From the NCBI RefSeq assembly GCF_026151205.1, contig NC_087075.1, forward strand, positions 7,150,858-7,210,857: 60,000 nt of DNA, in the 5' to 3' direction. The stretch comes from Bolinopsis microptera. Its lineage: Eukaryota > Ctenophora > Tentaculata > Lobata > Bolinopsidae. The notes beneath the pieces are model-generated. The model was not told where the DNA came from and did not search any database. It was given only the letters and a program-made list of their open reading frames with translations. Of this stretch, positions 10,023-21,744 are shown piece by piece. Each line of letters opens with the position of its first letter. Positions within the stretch are counted from its first letter, which is position 1. The position numbers and the translations under genes are program-made.

Positions 10023-13000
10023 GTAAATACAAATATTTGATTCTAATTTTTGATTAAATTCAAGTAATTTGAATGGAAATTACCTAACAATAACATAATC
10101 ATAATGATAAAGCAGATTCTCAACATATGTCCATGACTTCGCGTTATTAGGCTCGATCAAACTTCTTAATTTCACCAACATGTGATTGTGAACCAACACT
10201 GGACTAATAGCAATGCTAACAGTAACAATGGTCCAATTTTCCAGTGCTAGTTACTAGTTCTTCGCATTTTATACAATTTTGTACAATTCTACCTGGATAT
10301 TTTGAAGACCCTAAATCATTTAATACCGTAAGAAAAACAATCAGGCTGTTATACAGACTACCAGCAGAATGTTGGTATGTTTCCGGAATCCCAGAAATTA
10401 GACCAGAGACAGTTCAGGAGTTTAGGGAGTTGTCAGGAATGGTGTGATGCTAATCCTCGCTGTAAAGGAGTAGCCGTGAGTCCCGCATATTGGGCTTACC
10501 GAGAATGCTTTCTGGTGGGCATTTCGCACATAACAACAAGGAGGGGCTGGTCTGCGAGTCCTCAAACAGAATGTGACCGCCAGGGTAAAATACAGAATAC
10601 ATTTTTCTTCTTAAGCTCTAAGTTTGATTGACGATGTCAACCCTTCCACATCGTTGCTCTGCGAATTAACAGAGCAACGATTAACAGAGCTTCGATGCGG
10701 AGCAAGAATGCTAGTTTGCGCGGCGCGTCGAAGCGGCAAAGTCCTCCAACTCTAAGTTTTTACATTGTGCATATACCTTTTCCTTTTATCCTCATTAAAT
10801 ATTTGATTTTGCGTTTACATTTCCAATTTCTTTTATACTTATAGCTTTATAGTGTCACTGTTTTTAAATGTTGATCCATGACTACTCAGTACTCATTGAC
10901 TTGTGACTAGACTTTGAAAATTGAAGACCCTAAATCATTTAATATAATTGTATTGTTTCAGGTGTCGTTTCAGGCTGTTATACAGACTACCAGCAGAATG
11001 TTGGTATGTTTCCGGAATCCCAGAAATTAGACCAGAGACAGTTTAGGAGTTTTGCGAGTTGTCAGGAATGGTGTGATGCTAATCCCCGCTGTAAAGGAGT
11101 AGCCGTGAGTCCCGCATATTGGGCTTACCGAGAATGCTTTCTGGTGGGCATTTCGCACATAACAACAAGGAGGGGCTGGTCTGCGAGTCCTCAAACAGAA
11201 TGTGACCGCCAGGGTAAAATACAGAATACATTTTTCTTCTTAAGCTCTAAGTTTGATTGACGATGTCAACCCTTCCACATCGTTGCTCTGCGAATTAACA
11301 GAGCAACGATTAACAGAGCTTCGATGCGGAGCAAGAATGCTAGTTTGCGCGGCGCGTCGAAGCGGCAAAGTCCTCCAACTCTAAGTTTTTACATTGTGCA
11401 TATACCTTTTCCTTTTATCCTCATTAAATATTTGATTTTGCGTTTACATTTCCAATTTCTTTTATACTTATAGCTTTATAGTGTCACTGTTTTTAAATGT
11501 TGATCCATGACTACTCAGTACTCATTGACTTGTGACTAGACTTTGAAAATTGAAGACCCTAAATCATTTAATATAATTGTATTGTTTCAGGTGTCGTTTC
11601 AGGCTGTTATACAGACTACCAGCAGAATGTTGGTATGTTTCCGGAATCCCAGAAATTAGACCAGAGACAGTTTAGGAGTTTTGCGAGTTGTCAGGAATGG
11701 TGTGATGCTAATCCCCGCTGTAAAGGAGTAGCCGTGAGTCCCGCATATTGGGCTTACCGAGAATGCTTTCTGGTGGGCACTTCGCACATGACATATAGGG
11801 GGCGCTGGTCTGCGAGTCCTCGCACTGAATGTGACCGCCAGGGTAAAATACAAAATACATTTATTCTTCTTAAGCTCTAAGTTTTTATATCGTGCATATA
11901 CCTTTTCCCAAGCGTGCTAAATCACTCTACAGTCGATCTTCGAGATTTTTCTAAAAGGGCCCCCGGTAGTTGAAACCAACTTGAATCAATGTATTTTCGG
12001 ACGCGCGGACCGAGCGTGCTAAATCTCTCTACAGTCGATCTTCGAGATTGTTCTAAAAGGGCCCCCGACAGTTGAAACCAACTTTATTCGATGTATTTTC
12101 GGACGCTGATTCCGAAACTCCCCCCATGACATAGGGTTAAAATGCTCCCCTGACGAGATATTGGCGAAAAACTGTTTCGATCACGTGATATGACCGTATA
12201 AGGAAGTTAGTCTAATATCTAGTTAGGGTTAGGGTTTCAGCATATGCTTTTGTTAAGGATTGGGTTAGGGTTAGGGATGGGATCAGATTAGAGGGTTAGG
12301 GTTTCGAATAGTCGTTCAGGACCAGCTAGAGAAGGGGTTGAAAAAGTCACGTGACAGTCGATCGAGTGTAGAGTGATTAATCATCATCCCGCGCGGACGC
12401 TGATTCCGAATTGACGGATGTTACTCGTCTAAATTTCTTCGACGTAGCGCGCGCCGCTTTCTTACCTGGGGACCTCAGGCTATCATGTTCATAAACAAAT
12501 AGAGATTTGGTGGAATGACAGGCTGAGCGCGGCCCAGTAAGCCGCTTTCTTCCCGATGGCACGTGCTACGAAGTAGCGCGCGCCGGGCCAGACCATTAAC
12601 AATGGTCAAATTCCGAATCACCCCCCATGACATATATAATAGGGTTAAAATGCTCCCCTGGCGAGATATTATCGAAAAACTGTCTCGATCACATGATATG
12701 ACCGTATATGGTATAAGGAAGTTGGTCTAATTTCTCGTAAGGGTTAGGGTTTCAGTTAATTGACGATGTCAATTCATCTCAGCTCGGCGCGGCACAGTAG
12801 CGCATCTCGCCGATCTAGAGAAGCCTCATTGAGTGCGCGGCGCGGCACAGTAACGCATCGCGCTACAAGGGTTTCAGTGTATGCTTTTACTGGGCCGCGC
12901 TCAGCCTGTCATTCCGCCTAATCTCTATTTATGAACATGGTAGCCTGAGGTCCCAAGGTAATGTATGCTTTTGTTAAAGATTAGATTAGGGTTAGGGTTG

Positions 13001-16000
13001 GGATCAGATTAGAGGGCTAGGATTTCGAATAGTCATTCAGGGCCAGTTGCAGTACAGCTAGAGAACGTGTTTAAAAAGTCACGTGACTGTCGAGTGTAGA
13101 TCTACACTCGATAGAGTAATTAATCATTATCCACCCTTTCCTTTTTTGTCATACGTTGTATGACCCGCCGCGCACGAGTGCGCGGCTCCCCTGTATCGTA
13201 AGAACGATGAAGACAAAGTGAAACGACCGTGGGTGTCACGACGTGGTACAAATAGCTTTATAGTGCCACTGTTTTTAAATTGTAGGTTTACATATACAAC
13301 CTACCAGGACGCGCGCCGAGTTGGACTCGTCGACGGTCCAATATATGGAACAGATATTTTACGAGTATCACCCGTTAATTTTTTAAATGTTGATCCATGA
13401 CAGATTTAAATCATATAACGTAAATGCAGCACTTCCAAAATAAATATTTCGGGGTAGGTCCCTGGTCCAGTCGGCAAAAAAGTCCAAATTCCTCTGGGCT
13501 CTGCCCCGTCAGTATTCCCCGGCGCGGCGCCGCGCGCGCTACTTCGTAGAAATTTAGACAAGTAACATCCGACAACGCATACCCTGGTCGTCTTTGTCAT
13601 ACGTTGTATGGCCCGCCGCGCACGAGTGCGCGGCTCCCCCTGTATCGTTAAAACTCTACTATAGTGAAACGACAGCGGGGGTCACGACGTGATACAAGGT
13701 CGTCTCGCTCGCAGTCGCAGTGAGTCGGCGCGCTCATCTCACGTATCATGCAGTACAGGATTCAGGAAGCTTGAAAAGAGCGCCGCGCACAGGGATTGGC
13801 GAGCCAGGTTACACATAAGAACAGGGTTGATACATGATGGTTATATTAGGGGGTGCACGATAAAATAAACTTGCTCGGATTTTCAAAATTTTTGTACCAT
13901 TGTTTTCTAGAGACTGTGAGAATTTTCACAGTACCAAATTTGTTATACCTTTTTGGAATGATCAGTGAGTTTCGCCTAGGTGCCAAATTTGATGGTGCGC
14001 GGCTTTTGGAGCAAAATTAGGTGTAAAAGTCGCGTAATTTGACGAAATTCGTTGATTTTTGTCGTATTATTCTATCATATCTTCAGTTTCTGAACATGAA
14101 TCATGCTGAAAATTTGTCAGAACCTTCCAATCATACTTAACTACCGAACCTAATTTAGTTGGGAGAGATTGGCCTTGATTAAGTGGTCTAAAAATGACAA
14201 AATAGGTATAAATCCGTTGATAACTCAAATTCTGACCATCGAAATTGCTCAAACTAAATTAGGTTCAGTAAAACATAAGTGTTTACATACGCTGACCAAA
14301 TTTCAACAAAATTGTCATATGGGAAGTATTATAACTTTTTGATTGTTTCCGAAATAATGTGCTGGCCGAAATAAGAGCTACAAAATCATTCAATGGTCAG
14401 CGCGCGCGTCTTACAGTCGATGGCGCACTGCCTAGTTATATATGAGGGTTGATATATGATGGTTATCAAGGGTTAAAGCATGAAAACTATACATGTTGTT
14501 CATTAACACTTTAAGTTTAACACTACGTACTTGCAGTATTCAGACTCGTGGACAGTGGAGGTGCCACTATTACTCAAGGTGTACAGATTGGATTGCTTTT
14601 AGTAGATGGTAACACAGTGTGTGACGATAGTTTCTCTGATAATGCTGCTGCAGCTATTTGTAGAGAAATGGGATTCCTTCACGAGGAAGTGAGCTGGAAT
14701 TCTGGTTCAAAATGGGACATACAGAATAATTACAACATAGGACTTGATGACGTCAGATGCAGCAGTACGTATTGGAGTTCCTGTACCTACATTACATCAC
14801 ACAACTGTGCTCACAGTGAAGATATCTTCCTCACTTGTGGTCAAGTACCTGGTAATGATATTAATTCACAATAATTTACTTTTCTTTACCTTGCCATGAA
14901 CATTTTCCCGTTAAAGATGAAACGAACCTGGCACTAACCAATTTTGTTTTTCCCAAGTGAGATTCTTTGGGAACGCTCTGGAATGGCTACTATTAAGCTA
15001 TTAATCGCTTAATATTCCAAATAATTTCCGGCAAAATTATATATTTGACTGTAATATTAGTATAGTACTGTACTATAATAAGTATACTGTACTGTACTAT
15101 AAACCTTCACTACTCTGATAATTATATAGTCAAGTCCTTCAGTGCTCCATTATTATGTGATTTTAACTGATTACCCTGATAACCCTACGACCCCGGGCTA
15201 AAGGAAGTTAAGTACTCTCAACCAGAACCTGGGCCTTATAACCCTTAGCAGTAGCTTACTAGGGCACTCTGTTAAAAGACATTGTGTAGATCAGTACGTT
15301 ACGACAGAATTTTACGTCATCTGACAAAATTTTGGTGTGCTCCAAATGCCAAATTAACAATGACCTTTGCCCAGTTGACGGAGAATGGTCTAGCTTTTCT
15401 GATTGGTCTGAGTGCTCGGTTGTATGCGGAGGAGGATCTCAAAGTAGGATCAGGAGTTGTTCTAACCCTGCCCCAGCAAATGGAGGGGTTGATTGCAATG
15501 GAGACGATTCGGAATCTCAAAACTGCAACGCTGACCCTTGCCCCGTTGACGGAGGATGGTCTGAATTCTCGGATTGGTCTGAGTGCTCGGTTGCATGCGG
15601 AGGAGGATCTCAAAATAGGATCAGAAGTTGTTCTAACCCTGCCCCAGCAAATGGAGGGGTTGATTGCAATGGAGACGATTCGGAATCTCAAGACTGCAAC
15701 GCTGACCCTTGCCCAGGTAACATTAGAACACTAAGAGTAAGTGATTGATTGGGGACTAGTCCGTAGTGCCAATGAATGTCTACTTAAACATGTATGATTG
15801 TAATAACATGAAATGTTCATCTTATCTAGCAGGGCACGCAAATATTTATTTAAAATCAAAAATCGTAATTTCAAATTCCATCAATTAATTATAATTTCTA
15901 ATTACAGCTCTGTACTGATCTGCGATCACTATCATGCAGCACATTTGGTCGGGTTGACAAATTTTCAAGAATTGCGGATATCGCTGCGACTAATATATAA

Positions 16001-18030
16001 GTGTTTTATTAGTAATAAGTGTTATTAGTAATAGTAATAAGTGTTCTATTAGTAATAAGTGTTATTAGTAATACTAATAGTAATAAGTGTTCTATTAGTA
16101 ATAAGTGTTATTAGTAATAGTAATAAGTGTTCTATTAGTAATGTACAAATATGCGCTAGGTGACAGTGAAATGATGAATGTGTTTTTATTTCTTAATTAG
16201 ATCGAAATGGCAGGTGATTTCGAATCAGATCCTGGTAATGCAGTCCAATTTGTGCAATTTCAGTTTAGCAGCTTTTTAGTGTCTAATATTTAGATTCTTT
16301 TTGATTTTCGTAATTCGGATAGTTATTTTTATAGTAAATTTGCTAAACATACATAATGCAAACCAAACAAAACCCCGATTTACCGCAGACCCCGATTTAC
16401 CGCGGATGTTCACTTTTTTTCTAATTTGATATTTCTGGCTTAATTATTATTAATAATAATTGATTGTAATGTAAACCGGGACAGCACCTGGGTTTTAATC
16501 GTTACAATAAAAATAGTTATAACCCTTAGCTAACTAGGGCACTCTGTTAAAATAAATATGCCACATTGTGTAGATCAGTACCGTACTCCATATAATACTG
16601 CGTACGTTACCAGTTACGACAGAATTATACGTCATCTGACAAATTTTTGCGAAAACAAAATTTTGGTGTGCTCCAATTGCCAAATTAACAATGACCTTTG
16701 CCCAGTTGACGGAGAATGGTCTAGCTTTTCTGATTGGTCTGAGTGCTCGGTTGCATGCGGAGGAGGATCTCAAAATAGGATCAGAAGTTGTTCTAACCCT
16801 GCCCCAGAAAATGGAGGGGTTGATTGCAATGGAGACGATTCGGAATATCAAGACTGCAACGCTGACCCTTGCCCAGGTAACATTAGAACACTAAATGATT
16901 GGGGGGTATCCAATGGTGAAAAATGGTGAAAAATTGGTGAAATTTTTCTCGATAATTTATTTGCCTCATTTCAAATTTTAACCTGTTGTTATAACTCAAA
17001 AACAATTTGGTAATTTACTCTAGTGAACACCTTTTGTTGACAATTATACGTCGAAGTATCTTACTATAGGATGCTTTAATGGCCTTCTATTCAAATCAGC
17101 ATGAAAAAATAAAAAAATTGGTCAAGGAATAAGAATTTTAGAGCCCAAAATTTGGACCCCCAAGTGGTGTCAAAAGCGCGAATTAAATAAATAATAATTA
17201 TTTTAGTCTCTTGAGTCTTGACACCACTTTAGGGTTAGACGGGTTCCTGCTAGTGTCTCTAAATTGTGATAATAAGAATAGGTATTATCTCCTAATTATC
17301 TCCCAATTTAGTGTCCAAGATGATTGACTTCCGTAAAGATGTCCTATAATTTAAATTCGGAAAACTCACGTGGATTCGTTATGAATTGCATAGTATTAGT
17401 AATATTTGTTTAAATGTGCTAAGTAATATGGTAAGTTCAAGTACCACTGTAAAATTATGTAGGATCACAAAACCGAAAGCAGTTGTTTTTGAATACTGGA
17501 AAATTAATCTAGGCGTTCGGTCGTTAAACCATTTGGATCGTTTAAATATTTAGTAATTTTTCTCGTGAATCATTAACTTGTCAGTTCTCGCTCTTCCAGT
17601 TTACCGTTCTTAGTTTGTAATAATAACTTTCTTTAGAACTTAAACAATACAACTGACCACTGGGGCTCAGTAACGATTTATCATCTATGCTCTTATCAGT
17701 GCTTTTTACCGTTAGCTGACTTAATCTACACCACTTCCAAATTAGTTAAAACATTGTAGGAAAGCTAGAATTTCTACTCAATTGTGTGTCAGACTTTCAT
17801 AATTATATTATTTTTCATTAGTATAGTTACATAGTTTTGGAATGGAAGTTTTCATGTTAGCCTTCACGTTAGCGTTCACGTTAGCTCCTGATATAACAGA
17901 AGGTAAGAGTATATTTCAGTTTACAGTATGAATCAAGCATGCAGACCAAATTATTAAATCGAAAAAAATTACGAAGAACTAACATGAACATTGAACATAG
18001 TATAAATTTGGTCCCCCCTCCCCTCCCCCC

Positions 18031-18064
<34 letters not shown>

Positions 18065-21000
18065 CCCAGTTTAAACCAGTTTAAATAATCCACGGCACGG
18101 TCTATAAATGTAAATTTTCTTATCAGCAAAGTGGATGCCTGTGATCAGAGGATACGATAACCCAGTGAGCATCAATATGCCGGGTGAACCCCTCTACATC
18201 AGAACCAACTCGAAAGAAAACAGCAAGGAGAGAGTGTGGATAGACTTCGGAGGATCTGGTCCATATGGGCGCTGGTTCGAGATTAACTTCGGCAATAACT
18301 ACGGCAGTGTCACTAACTACTTCCTAACAAACTGTGATAACTCTCAGACGTACCCTCATGTCACTAGACGTCAATTCATCAACCTACCTTCCAATGACAA
18401 CAAATATTGGATGATCACCAAGGAGCTCGATAGACTGACTGTCCACTGCAATGGCATTGAAGTGTTGGAGTACATGTTTGCAACAGCAGAGGAAAGTGTG
18501 TGCGCAGAGATATATGGAGTCCAGGACACGACAATCGTCTTCAGTACCAGGGATACAGCATCGGACTCTTATACTATCGGGGAACCTCTAGAAGGTACGT
18601 TTAATAGATCAACTGTTCGATACATGTAAATATTTAAATAGTAATTTTGCTAATACCAGTAGACAGTATTATCTTCTTTTTTAGACTAACAACATTCCAG
18701 TTCCACCAGATTGAACAGTCATCCATCTAATACTCTCACTTCAGCTTCCTGCACCACTTGGCCCGGTGATGAGAACCAGTTTGAACTGAGTGAGGACCTA
18801 CTTCCAGTGGAGCACGGGGCAAACATTTCACTAGCGTGTAGGACAGGTTATACACTTTCTGGGAGCCATTCAGCTCTGTGTCAGTTCGGAGATATAATCC
18901 TTCCTCAACAACAAGGCAATCCACCTTGTGAAGTCGACCAAATAGGTAACTTTTGGTGAACATGGTGCCAGAGGTACATCGAAAATGGTAACTTTTGGTG
19001 AAATTAGCGAGTAAGTAACATCAAAACATGCAATTTTTGTTGAACATTGTAGGAAAGGTACACGAAAAATGGTAATTTTTGGTCAAATTGGCGAGTAATG
19101 TACATCAAAATTGGTAACTTTTGGTAAACATGGTTAATAAGTTGAACCAAAACTGGTAACTTTTAGTGAAATCAGCAAGTAAGTAACATCAAAACAGGCA
19201 ATTTTTAGTGAACAGGATGAGTAATGTACATCAAATAGGTAACTTTTGGTAAACATGGTTAATAAGTTGAACCAAAACTGGTAACTTTTGGTGAAATCAG
19301 CAAGTAAGTAACATCAAAACAGGCAATTTTTAGTGAACAGGATGAGTAATGTACATCAAAACTGGTAACTTTTGGTAAACATGGTTAATAAATAAGTTGA
19401 ACCAAAACTGGTAACTTTTGGTGAAATCAGCAAGTAATTAACATCAAAACAGGCAATTTTTAGTGAACAGGATGAGTAATGTACATCAAAACTGGTAACT
19501 TTTGGTAAACATGGTTAATAAGTTGAACCAAAACTGGTAACTTTTGGTGAAATCAGCGAGTAAGTAACATCAAAACATACAATTTTTGTTGAACATTGTA
19601 GGAAAGGTACACGAAAAATGGCAATTTTTGGTCAAATTGGCGAGTAATGTACATTGTACATCAAAACTGGTAACTTTTGGTAAACATGGTTAATAAGTTG
19701 AACCAAAGTCCAAAACTGGTAACTTTTAGTGAAATCAGCAAGTAAGTAACATCAAAACAGGCAATTTTTAGTGAACAGGATGAGTAATGTACATCAAATA
19801 GGTAACTTTTGGTAAACATGGTTAATAAGTTGAACCAAAACTGGTAACTTTTGGTGAAATCAGCGAGTAAGTAACATCAAAACATACAATTTTTGTTGAA
19901 CATTGTAGGAAAGGTACACGAAAAATGGCAATTTTTTGGTCAAATTGGCGAGTAATGTACATTGTACATCAAAACTGGTAACTTTTGGTAAACATGGTTA
20001 ATAAGTTGAACCAAAACTGGTAACTTTTGGTGAAATCAGCAGGTAAGTAACATCAAAACAGGCAATTTTTAGTGAACAGGATCAGTAAGGTACATGGAAA
20101 ATGGTAACTTTTGGTAAACATGGCGAGTAAAGTACATTAAAAGTGGTAAGTTTGGGTAGACATGGCGAATGAGGTACATCAAAACTGGTAACTTTTGGGG
20201 AATAAAGACAAAGCTACATCAAATCTTTTGGGTAAACATGGCAAGTAAGGTACACCAAAACTGGTAACTTTTAGTGACCATGGTGCGAGAGGTACATAAA
20301 ACTGGTTACTTTTAGTGAACATGGCGAGTACTGAGTAGGGTTCATCAAAACTGAGCTCTTGGTACACATTTAATATTTTGATTTGATAGTTTGAAAATAA
20401 AAATCTAAAATGGTGAAAAATGGTGAAAAATGGTGAAAAATGGTGAAAAATGGTGAATGATTTTTATGGTAAATTGGGTTTTTAAATTGTAAAATTTCCC
20501 CATTTTTCACCATTTTTCACCATTGGATACCCCCAAGTGATTGATTGGGGACTGGTCCGTAGTGCCAATGAATGTTTACTTAAACACATAATTATATGAT
20601 TGTAATTATATGAAATGTTCATCCCCGCAGGGCACGCAAATATTTATTTAAAATAAAAAATCGTAATTTAAAATTCCATCAATTAATTATAATTTTTAAT
20701 TACAGCTCTGATCTGCAATCAGCACATTTGGTCGGGTTAAAAATTTTTCAAGAATTGCGGATATCGCCGCAACTAAGTGTTTTATTAGTAATGTACAAGT
20801 ATGCGCTAAGTGGCAGTGAAATGATGAATGTGTTTTTATTTCTTAATTAGATCGAAATGGCAGGTGAATGGTGATTTCGAATCAGATCCTGGTAATGCAG
20901 TCCAATTTGTGCAATTTCAGTTTAGCAGCTCTTTAGTGTCCATTATTTAGACTATTTTTGATTTTCGTAATCCGGATAGTTATTTTTTTAGTAACTTTTC

Positions 21001-21704
21001 TAAACATACATAATGCAAACCAAACAAAGTCAAAACCCCGATTCACTGCAGACCCCGATTTACCGCGAATGTTTCTTTTTCCCCAAACTCCGCGATAAAT
21101 CGGGGTTTTACTGTATACCCCTTTCCTTATATATTATATAAGCATAGTCCCTTTATCCTATATCTATTAGACTCATATAGAGTCGTTCAGCAGGTTCATT
21201 TTTAGTCCAAAATATTTGTATCACAGTGCTGGCAAGCACGACCGCCGCCATTATACATTTATACTCACTATACTATTATACCCCCTTTACTGTTTATTAG
21301 GACTGATCGAAAGTCGTTCAGCAAGCATATTTTAAGTTCAAAGTATTCTAATTCAATGTCTGCATAGATGACAGGAATAAAAATAGTTATGTATAGATTT
21401 TTAAAGAATTTGCGCAAAATACGCGCCAGCACTGTTATAATAGTTATACGAAATTCGGTAAAAACCCAAAATCGCCATATTCAGGTGCCTTAAAAACCAT
21501 GTTAAAATTAAGTTAGAGATCTGATAAAATCGATGGCAAACAAATTTCAAGTTTACGGTGCAAAGGGGAGGCATGCCTTCCGAGATTTAATTGCAAAGGG
21601 GAAGCATCGATTCCAAGATAGTATCTCGGGTAGGTAGTGTGTAGTGTTCGGGAAAAAAGTCCAGATTCCTCTGGGCTCTGCCCCGTCAGTATTCCCCCAA
21701 CCTC

Positions 21705-21744
<40 letters not shown>

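Larger units (their letters stand above)
10345..11880 (+). repeat. 629-bp tandem duplication of a PAN exon plus intron
   Basis: Equivalent points lie at 10,377, 11,006 and 11,635. Exon and intron are both duplicated, so copies 1 and 2 arose after the 124-bp insertion and copy 3 keeps the insertion-free state. Confidence 0.9.
16902..20534. mobile_element. 3.6 kb segment bounded by inverted repeats and carrying two domain exons
   Basis: The left end GGGGTATCCAATGGTGAAAA is repeated inverted at the right end (about 20,499-20,534), and the match extends for about 32 bp. The outer flanks AAATGATTG (16,893-16,901) and AAGTGATTG (20,535-20,543) agree at 8 of 9 positions. On both sides the flanking sequence is the same duplicated TSP1-downstream intron, which is continuous at 15,734 and 22,190. 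The segment carries the 18,127 and 18,745 exons. No transposase is seen. Confidence 0.5.

Noticed and set aside
13283-13385. Possible hammerhead ribozyme in the GACGAGTTGGACTCGTC hairpin unit (also 25,184-25,290)
   Set aside because: The stem is clear, but the CTGANGA and GAAA core words are not in the required places on either strand.
17881-18129. Glycine-rich - strand protein
   Set aside because: It is created by the poly-C tract at 18,010-18,066.
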